A stretch of DNA of 64,000 bases from Mycolicibacterium goodii (GTDB taxonomy: Bacteria > Actinomycetota > Actinomycetes > Mycobacteriales > Mycobacteriaceae). Shown here one piece after another: positions 8,415 to 16,959 of this stretch (positions are counted from its first letter, which is position 1; each line of letters opens with the position of its first letter). The stretch lies in contig NZ_CP092364.2 of assembly GCF_022370755.2 (NCBI RefSeq), forward strand, positions 4,216,001 to 4,280,000, given 5' to 3'. The notes beneath the pieces are model-generated. The model was not told where the DNA came from, made no database searches, and saw only the letters and a list, made by a program, of their open reading frames with translations. A program made the position numbers and the translations under genes.

Positions 8415-9194
8415 GAAGGCGTCCAGGGGCGCCCTGCGCTCGTCGGGAATGAACGGCCCGTAATGTTCCATCATGTCCTGCAACGCCATTCGCGCGGCCT
8501 TGGTCCCGTTGCGCTTCTCGATCTGCTCAAGCACCAGACCGTGCCGGTGACAACTGTCTCGCATGAGCTCATCGATGTCGACGGCGGCTTTGAGCTTGGC
8601 CTCGATCAGGTTCATCACCACACCGCACGCCACGTCGTTGCACACACGCAGAAGGCCGCTACCTGCCGCCTCGGCAACGCAGCGGTGAAAATCGACGTCG
8701 GCCGCCGAAAAGGCCTCGTAGCCCAATCGGATCGCATCGGTGGCCGCCGCATGTGCGGCCTTCATCGCCGCGAGCTGTTCCGGGGTGTGCGAAATCGCAG
8801 CCAAGAACGTCGCCGATCCCTCCACGGTCATGCGGAACTGCACGAGGTCGGCCAGGTCGAATTGCTCGAGGTGCACCATCGTCGTCAATGACCGGTTGAG
8901 CGCATCCGGTGAGAATTCCTGCACCACTGCGCCGCCGGTGGGATCACCCTGTCGGGACTTGACGAGTCCCTGGCTCTCCAGAACACGCAGGGCTTCTCGG
9001 ACGGTGGCCCGACTGACCGCGAACTGCGCGGTCAGCTCACGCTCGCTGGGCAGCCGCTGGCCGGGCCGTAGTTCGCCGTGCAGGATCGCGTTCTCGATCT
9101 GCTCGACGACACTTTCGTACGCGCGTATCCGTTTGGCGGGGGCGAACTGGCGCACCGGTTCGCTCGACGGCTCGTCAGTGAGTTTCCTGGCCAA
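8391..9194 (-). CDS. GntR-family regulator, FadR/FCD subfamily
   Basis: 267 aa. The N-terminal winged helix (about residues 25-95) shows ENAILHGELRPGQRLPSERE and FAVSRATVREALRVLESQGL. The all-helical FCD effector domain follows (about 105-230), with LVQFRMTVEGSATFLAA and the metal-binding-type pattern DVDFHRCVAEAAG. A perfect TGGTCGGACCA palindrome lies 27 bp before its start, so it is probably autoregulated, and the same site recurs before the operons on both sides. FCD regulators usually release DNA on binding an organic acid or acyl-CoA. The local pathway product is the natural candidate, by inference. Confidence 0.92.
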   Translation of the reverse strand: MARKLTDEPSSEPVRQFAPAKRIRAYESVVEQIENAILHGELRPGQRLPSERELTAQFAVSRATVREALRVLESQGLVKSRQGDPTGGAVVQEFSPDALNRSLTTMVHLEQFDLADLVQFRMTVEGSATFLAAISHTPEQLAAMKAAHAAATDAIRLGYEAFSAADVDFHRCVAEAAGSGLLRVCNDVACGVVMNLIEAKLKAAVDIDELMRDSCHRHGLVLEQIEKRNGTKAARMALQDMMEHYGPFIPDERRAPLDAFAARAPMG

Positions 9195-9220
9195 ATTTCG
9201 CCCCTCGCCTACCGGATTAC

Positions 9221-9231
9221 TGGTCGGACCA
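9221..9231. promoter_or_regulatory. Perfect GntR operator before the regulator gene
   Basis: TGGTCGGACCA, a perfect palindrome about a central base, preceded by TAC and followed by CC. It lies between the thioesterase stop and the GntR start and is the best match to the FadR-type GntR consensus in the window. Confidence 0.7.
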
Positions 9232-9260
9232 CCGCCACAGACTACTCCCGCGGCATCCGG

Positions 9261-9647
9261 TCACCCTTGAGCGGCCGACTGCTCGGCAAGCCGCTGTTCG
9301 ATTTTCTCGGCGAGGACGATCGCGCGGGCATGGGTCACCGTCGCACAGACCCGGTCTCCGTCGAACACCTCGACCTCGAATTGCAGACGCCGCCCGTCGC
9401 GTTGCACGAGGCGGGCCCGGGCGGTCAGCTCGGCCCCGACCGGGCTGGGAAGGCGATGCTCGATGGTCGCGGCAGTGCCGACAGTGACCTCGCCGGGTGC
9501 GAGTTCGTCCGCAATGGCGTTGTGGCAAGCGACTTCTGCCAGCCCGAGCACGAACGGCGTTGACGCCGCCTTGGGGAAATGCGCACCGAACCCGGCTGCG
9601 GTATCTCCTTCGCCGACGGTACGGCTCAACGAATGTGTCAACGACAT
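9261..9647 (-). CDS. FlK-like hotdog thioesterase
   Basis: 128 aa single hotdog domain. In the fluoroacetyl-CoA thioesterase FlK the catalytic residues are T42, E50 and H76. Here T30, E38 and H64 have exactly the same spacing (STPFVLGLAEVACHNAI, then TAATIEHRLPSP). The ending DRVCATVTHARAIVL also follows the family. The start at 9647 has an AGGGAG ribosome site 5 nt upstream; a GTG at 9653 is less likely. It lies 66 bp upstream of the GntR gene on the same strand, with an operator between them. Probable role: hydrolysis of a toxic or dead-end short acyl-CoA of the pathway. The fluoroacetate link is family knowledge, not evidence for that substrate here. Confidence 0.82.
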   Translation of the reverse strand: MSLTHSLSRTVGEGDTAAGFGAHFPKAASTPFVLGLAEVACHNAIADELAPGEVTVGTAATIEHRLPSPVGAELTARARLVQRDGRRLQFEVEVFDGDRVCATVTHARAIVLAEKIEQRLAEQSAAQG

Positions 9648-9748
9648 GTGCACTCCCTGTTGAAGTCGCAGGTGGCGGTCCGAATGGTTCGCCGCCTGTC
9701 CAGAGTTTTCTCGAAAGGCGCGACAATTGCGCAACCTCAGTCTACTTT

Positions 9749-9769
9749 TACTACTGGCCAGACCACTAG
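9749..9769. promoter_or_regulatory. Probable GntR operator before the MFS gene
   Basis: The core TGGCCAGACCA (9755-9765) lies within a 21-bp segment identical to 5944-5964. It stands about 80 bp before the GTG start of the transporter, in the 203-bp gap between the divergent thioesterase and transporter genes, and could serve both. Confidence 0.7.
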
Positions 9770-9850
9770 ATCTGGTTTGGCAGAAATGTCTGCACCCTGT
9801 CGACCTCACCCGGCCGACGTGGTGCGGCCCGCCCCCGAGGAGATCGAGAC

Positions 9851-11221
9851 GTGAAACCCCACGCCCTTGACGACGCACCGTTGTCCGGATTCCACAAACG
9901 CCTGGCGGTCTACGCGGCAGGAGGACCGTTCCTGGACGGATACATCCTGAGCAGCATCGGCATCGCACTCGTCGCCGCCGGTCCCCACCTCCAGCTGTCC
10001 GCTGCCATGGAAGGACTCGTCGGCGCGGGCGCACTGATCGGGATGCTGTTCGGCGGCGCCGTTTCCGGCTTTCTCACCGACCGCTTCGGCCGTCAGGTCA
10101 TGTACACGCTCGATCTGGGTTTCATCGCGATCATCTCGATGCTGCAAGCGTTCGTCACCGAGGGCTGGATGCTGTTGATCGCACGTGTCCTGATCGGCGC
10201 CGCGGTGGCCGCCGACTATCCGATGGCGTCGTCGCTGTTGACGGAGTTCGCCCCGCGCAAGTACCGCGGGCCGTTCCTCAGCGGCCTGGTGTGCATGTTC
10301 TTCGTCGGTGCCGCTGCCGCCTATTTCGTGGGTGACACGATGCTGCGCCACATGGGTGACGAGGGCTGGCGTTGGTTCCTCGCGAGTTCCGCTGTGCCGG
10401 CCGTGATCCTGCTGATCCTGCGACTGGGCACCCCCGAGTCACCTCGCTGGCTGATCAGCCAGGGCCGCCATGCAGATGCCGAGCGCGTGTTGACCAAGGT
10501 GTACGGACCTCACGTGACGGTTGCCGACATCGCACCGGTGCAAGCTGCCACCGTCACCTGGCGCGACCTGCTGGGGCGTGGATACCTGCGTCGGCTCGCG
10601 TATGTGGTGACGTTCTACACCTGTTCGAACATCCCGGTATTCGCGATCTACACCTTCGGCCCCGACATTCTCGGCGCGTTCGGCGTGAGTGGCGTCTCGG
10701 AGAACATCGGCGCGGCCATCCTCGAATTCCTGTTCCTCGTCGGTGTCGTGGCCGCGTTGTGTGTCATCAACAGAACCGGGCGACGCCGCATGGTCATCTG
10801 GGGGTCGTTGCTCGCGGGCGTCTGCCTGCTGGTCCTCGGCGTCGCCCCGAATGCGCCCACGGTCATCCTGGTGATCGCGTTCACCGGCTTCGCGATCTTC
10901 AACGGCGGGCCCCAGGTGCTCACCTGGGTGTATCCGAATGAGCTGTTCCCCACCGCCGTTCGGGCCACCGCGGTCGGCGTGATCACCGCGCTCACCCGTG
11001 TGGGCTCCGCGGTCGGCGTGTTCCTGGTTCCGCTCTCCCTGAAACATGTCGGTATCGGCGGGACGATGATGATCGCCGGGGCGTTGCTGTTGTTCGCCGC
11101 CGCCGTTTCCGTCCCCTGGGCACCGGAGACCACCGATCTCAACCTCGACCAGGCCAGCGGGTTGGGAGGTGCCCCCGGGGCGGTGCCAACCTCGGCGTCC
11201 ACAAACGAGACGCGCGTGTAG
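9851..11221 (+). CDS. Major facilitator superfamily transporter (sugar-porter / aromatic-acid type)
   Basis: 456 aa, with 12 predicted membrane segments. The loop 2-3 signature DRFGRQVMYTLD and the half-way motif PESPRWLISQGRHADAERVL are typical of the sugar porter and AAHS families. NRTGRRRMVIWG is the second-half counterpart. WVYPNELFPTAVRATAVG resembles the PESPR/PETKG-containing metabolite symporters. GTG start at 9851 with GAGGAG 8 nt upstream; an operator copy lies before it. It is probably the uptake system for the acid degraded by the island. It sits next to dacB1, where M. tuberculosis has the MFS gene sugI nearby; whether it is a sugI orthologue is uncertain. Confidence 0.88.
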   Translation: MKPHALDDAPLSGFHKRLAVYAAGGPFLDGYILSSIGIALVAAGPHLQLSAAMEGLVGAGALIGMLFGGAVSGFLTDRFGRQVMYTLDLGFIAIISMLQAFVTEGWMLLIARVLIGAAVAADYPMASSLLTEFAPRKYRGPFLSGLVCMFFVGAAAAYFVGDTMLRHMGDEGWRWFLASSAVPAVILLILRLGTPESPRWLISQGRHADAERVLTKVYGPHVTVADIAPVQAATVTWRDLLGRGYLRRLAYVVTFYTCSNIPVFAIYTFGPDILGAFGVSGVSENIGAAILEFLFLVGVVAALCVINRTGRRRMVIWGSLLAGVCLLVLGVAPNAPTVILVIAFTGFAIFNGGPQVLTWVYPNELFPTAVRATAVGVITALTRVGSAVGVFLVPLSLKHVGIGGTMMIAGALLLFAAAVSVPWAPETTDLNLDQASGLGGAPGAVPTSASTNETRV

Positions 11222-11248
11222 GTATCGGCGTCTCAGTTCGCACGCGAC

Positions 11249-11299
11249 GGCATTCAGGCAGGAAAAGCGTCGAGCAGCTCCCTGCCGGGATGTCGTTTC
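11249..11299. terminator. Degenerate hairpin downstream of the MFS gene
   Basis: CGGCATTCAGGCAGG followed by CCTGCCGGGATGTCGTTTCG forms an imperfect stem. Both arms and the CGTTTCGGCG tail resemble the terminator at 2281-2329, suggesting two copies of one dispersed element. It lies in the gap before dacB1. Confidence 0.5.
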
Positions 11300-11395
11300 G
11301 GCGTTCGGGAGCAGGTCACTAGTTTCACATCAGTCACAACTGTCACAGCGTGGCGCAGCGGTTTTACGGCAGATTTCGCCTAACCTTCGGTCACG

Positions 11396-12607
11396 ATGGC
11401 GACCTTTGCGAGACCAACCCGGCGCGTGGTGTCCGCGTTCGCGGCACTGGCGATGCTGGCGGCACCCCTGATGACGGCAGCCCCGGCGACCGCCGATCCC
11501 GGCGTGGACTGCCCGTACCGGGTGACGACGCCACCCGCGGTCGACGCGTCCGAGGTACCGAAGCCGGGTGAGGTCGCCCCCGGCCCACTGCCCGTGCCCC
11601 CCAAGGCGATCGGCGGTGAGGCGCTGTCCGGGTGCGGTGTGATCACCGCACCGGGAACCCCGCCGGTGCCCGAGGACGTCTCGGCCGAGGCATGGATTGT
11701 CGCCGACATGGACACCGGCGACGTGATCGCCGCGCGAGATCCTCACGGACGCCACCGGCCCGCCAGCATCATCAAGGTCCTGACGGCCACCGCGGCGCTG
11801 GGCGAACTCAACCTGAACAAGCGCATCGCGGGCACGCAGGATGACGCCAACGCCGAGGGCACCCGCGTCGGCGTGGGCCCCGGCGGCCAGTACACGATCA
11901 ACGACCTGCTGCACGGCCTGCTCATGTACTCGGGCAACGACGCCGCCCACGCACTGGCGATGCAACTCGGCGGCTGGGATACCGCGCTGCAGAAGCTCAA
12001 CACGCTCGCCGCCAAGCTCGGTGGTCGTGACACCAGAGCAGCCACCCCGTCCGGTCTGGACGGGCCCGGCATGAGCACCTCGGCGTACGACATCGCGCTG
12101 TTCTACCGCTACGCGTGGCAGAACCCGGTGTTCGCCGACATCGTCTCCACTCAGAGCTACGACTTCCCCGGGCGCGACGGCGGTTCGTACCCGATCGAGA
12201 ACGACAACAAGCTGCTGGCCAACTACGCGGGTGCGCTGGGCGGCAAGACCGGCTACACCGACGACGCCGGGCAGACGTTCGTCGGCGCCGCCGAGCGGGA
12301 TGGGCGCAGGCTGATCGCGGTGCTGCTCAAGGGAACCCGGGTACCCATCGCACCGTGGGAGCAGGCCGCACGCCTGCTCGACTACGGGTTCGCCACACCA
12401 CCGGGCACGAAGATCGGCACGCTCGTCGACCCCGATCCGTCGCTCGTCGCATCCAAGACCGAGGAGCCCTCACCCGCACAGGCCGCGGCGGTGCTGCCGC
12501 CCGCCGACGCGATGCCGGTACGCGTCGGTGTGGCCGTGGTGGGCGCGATCATCGTGTTCATGCTGATTCTCGGTGCGCGCCAATTGAATCAACGCCCGCA
12601 GCACTGA
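11396..12607 (+). CDS. dacB1: D-alanyl-D-alanine carboxypeptidase (penicillin-binding protein, S11 family)
   Basis: 403 aa. Sec signal peptide (hydrophobic [19 protein letters not shown]), then the active-site motifs of S11 peptidases: SIIK with S124 and K127, SGN at 179-181 and KTG at 284-286. A C-terminal membrane segment ([20 protein letters not shown]) anchors it, so it acts outside the membrane and trims the terminal D-Ala from peptidoglycan stem peptides. Length and order agree with M. tuberculosis Rv3330. The ATG at 11396 gives a complete signal peptide. Its stop is 3 bp from the end of the convergent nitronate monooxygenase gene. Confidence 0.93.
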   Translation: MATFARPTRRVVSAFAALAMLAAPLMTAAPATADPGVDCPYRVTTPPAVDASEVPKPGEVAPGPLPVPPKAIGGEALSGCGVITAPGTPPVPEDVSAEAWIVADMDTGDVIAARDPHGRHRPASIIKVLTATAALGELNLNKRIAGTQDDANAEGTRVGVGPGGQYTINDLLHGLLMYSGNDAAHALAMQLGGWDTALQKLNTLAAKLGGRDTRAATPSGLDGPGMSTSAYDIALFYRYAWQNPVFADIVSTQSYDFPGRDGGSYPIENDNKLLANYAGALGGKTGYTDDAGQTFVGAAERDGRRLIAVLLKGTRVPIAPWEQAARLLDYGFATPPGTKIGTLVDPDPSLVASKTEEPSPAQAAAVLPPADAMPVRVGVAVVGAIIVFMLILGARQLNQRPQH

Positions 12608-12610
12608 CCG

Positions 12611-13480
12611 TCACGACCAGCGTCGCAGCAGGGCCTCCGCACCCCAGCTCAACCGCGACATGGTCTCGGCGACGGTCAGCGACTGGTTGACCATGCCGAC
12701 GCCCTGTCCGGCGTTCACCGGTGTCGCCGCACCCGTGGGATCGGTCAGCACGCGTTCGGGGATGTCGGCAGGCCAGTGGTATCCGGCCCGGATGTCGAAT
12801 TCGGTGGTGAGCGTGGTGTTCTCACCGGCCGCGGCGAGTAGTTGGTCGCGGGCCTGCGGCGGGGTCGACGCCTCGACGCACGTGGTGAACACCGTGCCCA
12901 ACCAGGCGGCGCCTGCGCCTGCGGCCAGCACCGCGGCCAGTCCTCGGGGCGAGGCGATGCCGCCGGCGGCGAGCACGGGCAACTCGACCGCATCGAGCAC
13001 CGCGGTGAGCAGCGGCAGCGTGCCCAGTACCGGGCGACCGTGACCGCCGCCCTCGGCCCCGCGGGCCACGAGCACATCCACCCCCGCGTCGACGGCCCGC
13101 AACGCATCCTCGACCGTGGCGACCTGCGTCGCCACGGTCACGCCCGCGCCGTGCGCGCGCGTCACCCACGCCCAGTCGTCACCGAAGCTCACGCTCAGCA
13201 GCGCCGGCCCGGTCTCCAAGGCGATGTCGAAGAGGTCGGGCCGCTCGGTCATCACCCAGTGCACGAGCCCGATGCCGAACGGCCGGTCCAGCTCGGACAA
13301 CAGCGCGAGCTCGCGGCGCAACTGTTCAGCGGTCGCCGAACTGCCCATACCGATCATCCCGAGACCACCGGCGACCGACACCGCGGCGGCCAGGCGGCCA
13401 CCGGCCGCACCACCCATCGGCGCGTTGACGATCGGCACGTCGATGCCCATCTGCTTGGACCATGTCGTTGTCAGGCTCAC
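12611..13480 (-). CDS. Nitronate monooxygenase / 2-nitropropane dioxygenase-like FMN enzyme
   Basis: 289 aa TIM-barrel flavoprotein. IVNAPMGGAAGGRLAAAVSVAGGLGMIG at the N-terminus, VLVARGAEGGGHGR (the conserved GGxxGGH His) and LPVLAAGGIASPRGLAAVLAAGAGAAWLG are typical of the family. These enzymes oxidise alkyl nitronates, including toxic propionate 3-nitronate. The start is uncertain. An ATG at 13531 would overlap the guanidine riboswitch of the divergent gene, so the GTG at 13480, which begins near the conserved N-terminus, is preferred; ATG 13450 is a shorter alternative. Physiological substrate unknown. Confidence 0.85.
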   Translation of the reverse strand: MSLTTTWSKQMGIDVPIVNAPMGGAAGGRLAAAVSVAGGLGMIGMGSSATAEQLRRELALLSELDRPFGIGLVHWVMTERPDLFDIALETGPALLSVSFGDDWAWVTRAHGAGVTVATQVATVEDALRAVDAGVDVLVARGAEGGGHGRPVLGTLPLLTAVLDAVELPVLAAGGIASPRGLAAVLAAGAGAAWLGTVFTTCVEASTPPQARDQLLAAAGENTTLTTEFDIRAGYHWPADIPERVLTDPTGAATPVNAGQGVGMVNQSLTVAETMSRLSWGAEALLRRWS

Positions 13481-13530
13481 AACAGGCGAGATTACGGCGT
13501 CACTAGAATCGTCGATGCCGGCACTCGGCA

Positions 13531-13573
13531 CCGGACGAGGGGCGCCCGTACCCGGACAGCGACAAGACGGGCC
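13531..13573 (+). promoter_or_regulatory. Guanidine-III (ykkC-III) riboswitch
   Basis: CCGGACGAGGGGCGCC, then CGTACCCGGACAG and CGACAAGACGGGCC, match the guanidine-III pseudoknot aptamer. I recall the Thermobifida fusca aptamer as CCGGACGAGGUGCGCC...GACAAGACGG; nearly every base of the core agrees. It lies directly upstream of the GGAG ribosome site (13577-13580) of an SMR exporter gene, the usual target. Guanidinium binding should expose the ribosome site and turn on export. Confidence 0.9.
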
Positions 13574-13588
13574 ACCGGAGAGATTTCA

Positions 13589-13906
13589 ATGGCTTGGTTG
13601 ATTCTTGTCGTCTCAGGTGTCCTCGAAGCGGTGTGGGCCTCCGCGTTGAGCAAAAGCGAGGCGTTCACCCGGCTCTGGCCGTCCGTGATCTTCGCCCTCA
13701 GCGCGCCGACGTCGCTGCTCGGACTCGCCATCGCGATGCGCTCGTTGCCACCCGGGACCAGTTACGCGGTGTGGGTGGGCATCGGCGCGTCGCTCACGGT
13801 CGCCTACGCGATGATCACCGGCGCCGAGTCGACGTCGCTCGCCAAGGTGCTGTTGATCCTCGGCGTTGTCGGCTGCGTCATCGGGTTGAAGCTGGTCACG
13901 CACTGA
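13589..13906 (+). CDS. gdx: SMR-family guanidinium exporter (Gdx/SugE type)
   Basis: 105 aa with four membrane helices, the standard small-multidrug-resistance length. It starts MAWLILVVSGVLEAVWASALSKS, holding the essential membrane-embedded Glu (VLEAVWA, E13), and GTSYAVWVGIGA is the SugE/Gdx-type loop. The guanidine-III riboswitch immediately upstream assigns it as an antiporter exporting guanidinium in exchange for protons, rather than a general quaternary-ammonium pump. ATG 13589 has GGAG 8 nt upstream. It is convergent with yihY 18 bp away and divergent from the nitronate monooxygenase. Confidence 0.93.
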   Translation: MAWLILVVSGVLEAVWASALSKSEAFTRLWPSVIFALSAPTSLLGLAIAMRSLPPGTSYAVWVGIGASLTVAYAMITGAESTSLAKVLLILGVVGCVIGLKLVTH

Positions 13907-13924
13907 CGCACTGTTCGCGACGGC

Positions 13925-14962
13925 TCAATGCCGGAACCGCAAGCGCGACAACCCGAATCCGCCCACCGCCCCGGCCGCCGCCGCGGTCAGCATCGCGGGC
14001 ACCCCCGCGCCTTCGCGGACCTGCACGCGTGTGGTGATCTGCACGGGCTCGGGCGGCAGCACGCGTGCCGCTTCGAGGTTCTCCTCGGCGGTCGCGGCCC
14101 ACGCGGTGGCGAACAGCACCAGGCGCGCGGTGATGTAGGCGAACACCATGAGGCCCAGCACCGGACCGAACGTCGCACCGGCCGGACCGGTGATCACCGA
14201 CTTGAGGTAGATCGACGCGAGTTGCTTGAAGATCTCGAACGCCACGGCCGCGAGCAGACCGGCCCGCACGCTGCTGCGGAAGGTGACCGACTCTCGGGGC
14301 AGGCGCGCGATCATCCACGTGAACAGCAGCCACGACACGAGCAGCGACATCAGCACCGAAAGCACCCACAGCAGCATCGACAGTCCGACGGAATCCGGCA
14401 TGCCGACGCGGTTGAGCACGTTCTCGATCGCAGTCGAGCTGCCGAGCGCGGTCAGACCGATCGTGACCGCGATCGCGACGAACGCCGACAGCAGCGCCAG
14501 CAGGTCCGACACCTTGGTCTTGAGGAATCCGGGCTTCTCGTCGCGGAACAGCCCCCACATCTGTGAGAGCGCCTCCCGCAGGTTGGCCATCCAGCCCAAA
14601 CCGGCCCAGGCAGCGGTGGCCAGACCGATCACACCGACGGATGTGCGCGATTCGATTGCCGAATCCATCAGTTGGATCAGCTGGGCGCCGAGGTCACCGC
14701 TGACGGCCTGGCGGATCTTGTCCTCGACCTGGGTCATCAGCTCGGGCTGGCTCGCGAGGACGAACCCACCGATGGCGAAGCCCACCATGAGCACCGGGAA
14801 GAGCGCGAAGATGGTGAAGTAGGTGATCCCGGCAGCGTAGAAGTCACCTTTGCTGTCTTTGTAGCGCTCCTGGGCACGCATGACGTGGTCGAACCACGGT
14901 CGCTTGGCCCTCATGCGGTCCAGCAGCCCAGGTTTGGCCGACTCTTCGGTGGGGTCGGTCAT
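13925..14962 (-). CDS. YihY/virulence factor BrkB family membrane protein
   Basis: 345 aa with about six membrane helices. GDFYAAGITYFTIFALFPVLMVG, the helix pair around VIGLATAAWAGLGWMANL and the ending GPVLGLMVFAYITARLVLFATAWAA follow the YihY/BrkB family. It was historically called ribonuclease BN by mistake; its function is unknown. It follows trpS by 15 bp on the same strand, and this pair matches Rv3335c/Rv3336c as I recall them. The C-terminus (PPEPVQITTRVQVREGAGVP and a glycine/alanine-rich helix) is mycobacteria-specific in look. Confidence 0.88.
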   Translation of the reverse strand: MTDPTEESAKPGLLDRMRAKRPWFDHVMRAQERYKDSKGDFYAAGITYFTIFALFPVLMVGFAIGGFVLASQPELMTQVEDKIRQAVSGDLGAQLIQLMDSAIESRTSVGVIGLATAAWAGLGWMANLREALSQMWGLFRDEKPGFLKTKVSDLLALLSAFVAIAVTIGLTALGSSTAIENVLNRVGMPDSVGLSMLLWVLSVLMSLLVSWLLFTWMIARLPRESVTFRSSVRAGLLAAVAFEIFKQLASIYLKSVITGPAGATFGPVLGLMVFAYITARLVLFATAWAATAEENLEAARVLPPEPVQITTRVQVREGAGVPAMLTAAAAGAVGGFGLSRLRFRH

Positions 14963-14977
14963 GCCACCTCCCAGCGG

Positions 14978-16009
<1,032 letters not shown>

Positions 16010-16060
16010 TCATGCCGCGTCGACCCGTTTTCACCAAGCGTCCCCACACCTGCAACCGGG

Positions 16061-16909
16061 TCAGCTGAACTCGACGGTGACCGGGGCGTGGTCGGACCAG
16101 CGCAGGGCGTAGGCCTCGGGCCGCTCGGTGCCTGCTGCCACCGCACGTTCCGCCAGGCCCGGCGTGACCAGGTGGTAGTCGATGCGCCACCCGGCGTCGT
16201 TGTCGAACGCCTTGCCACGCCACGACCACCACGAGTACGGGCCGGGCACGTCCCCGTGCAGGTGGCGCACGGCGTCGACCCACCCGGCGGCGAGCAGACC
16301 GCTGACCCACTGCCGCTCCTCGGGCAGGAAACCGGCCTTCTTGACGTTGCCCTTCCAGTTCTTGATGTCGTTCGAGGTGTGACCGATGTTCCAGTCGCCG
16401 CAGACCAGCGCCTCACGGTCGCCGGCCCGCAGTTGTGCCATGCGTGCCCCGACAGCGGCCATGAACCGTTCCTTCTCCAACTGCCGCTCGGTCTGCGCCT
16501 CGCCGGTGGGGACGTAGACGCTGGCGACGGTGATGTCCGCGGTGTCGACCTCGATCCAGCGCCCATGTGTCTCGAACTCCTCGACGCCGCAGCCGATCCG
16601 GATGTCGTCGAACGGCGTACGGGACAGCACCGCGACGCCGTTGCGGCCCTTGCGCTCGGAGGTGGCCGAGGCCAGGTGCCAGCCGTCGGCGAGCACAGGT
16701 TCCAGCGTGGCGGCCAGCTGATCCTCGTCGCAGCGGGTCTCCTGCAGGCAGATCACGTCCGCGCGGGTCTCCTTCAGCCAGGCCAGCATGCCCAGGTTCT
16801 CGGTGGAGCGCTCCTTGCAGGCCGCGCGGATGCCGTTGACGTTGATGGTGCTGACAGTCAAAGTCTGCGGAGAAGCCACGGCCGAGACCCTACCGATCCG
16901 CTCCGACAT
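16061..16909 (-). CDS. xthA: Exodeoxyribonuclease III (AP endonuclease)
   Basis: 282 aa of the ExoIII/APE1 family. Motifs: INVNGIRAA, ICLQETRCDEDQL with the metal-binding Glu, GDWNIGHTSNDIKN, and the C-terminal RIDYHLVTPGL and RWSDHAPVTVEF carrying the catalytic Asp/His pair. It incises DNA at abasic sites and removes 3' blocks in base excision repair. The ATG at 16909 gives a short tail; GTG 16879 is an alternative start closer to the conserved TLTVSTINVNG. It is divergent from an alpha/beta hydrolase across a 50-bp gap that contains a perfect 15-bp palindrome. Confidence 0.95.
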   Translation of the reverse strand: MSERIGRVSAVASPQTLTVSTINVNGIRAACKERSTENLGMLAWLKETRADVICLQETRCDEDQLAATLEPVLADGWHLASATSERKGRNGVAVLSRTPFDDIRIGCGVEEFETHGRWIEVDTADITVASVYVPTGEAQTERQLEKERFMAAVGARMAQLRAGDREALVCGDWNIGHTSNDIKNWKGNVKKAGFLPEERQWVSGLLAAGWVDAVRHLHGDVPGPYSWWSWRGKAFDNDAGWRIDYHLVTPGLAERAVAAGTERPEAYALRWSDHAPVTVEFS

Positions 16910-16926
16910 CGCCGAAGGCGTCTTGC

Positions 16927-16941
16927 GATACCGGCGGTATC
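16927..16941. promoter_or_regulatory. 15-bp palindrome in the xthA/hydrolase divergent gap
   Basis: GATACCGGCGGTATC is perfectly palindromic about its central base and lies within the only 50 bp available for two divergent promoters. It is therefore a good operator candidate. No regulator gene is adjacent. Confidence 0.4.
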
Positions 16942-16959
16942 ACCTTAATCTCGGGCCTC

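Noticed and set aside
11330..11360. TCACA-type short direct repeats before dacB1
   Set aside because: Repeats are only 5 bp and irregular; likely chance.
13481..13531. ATG 13531 as start of the nitronate monooxygenase
   Set aside because: The added 17 residues are not family-like and would run up to the guanidine riboswitch of the divergent gene.
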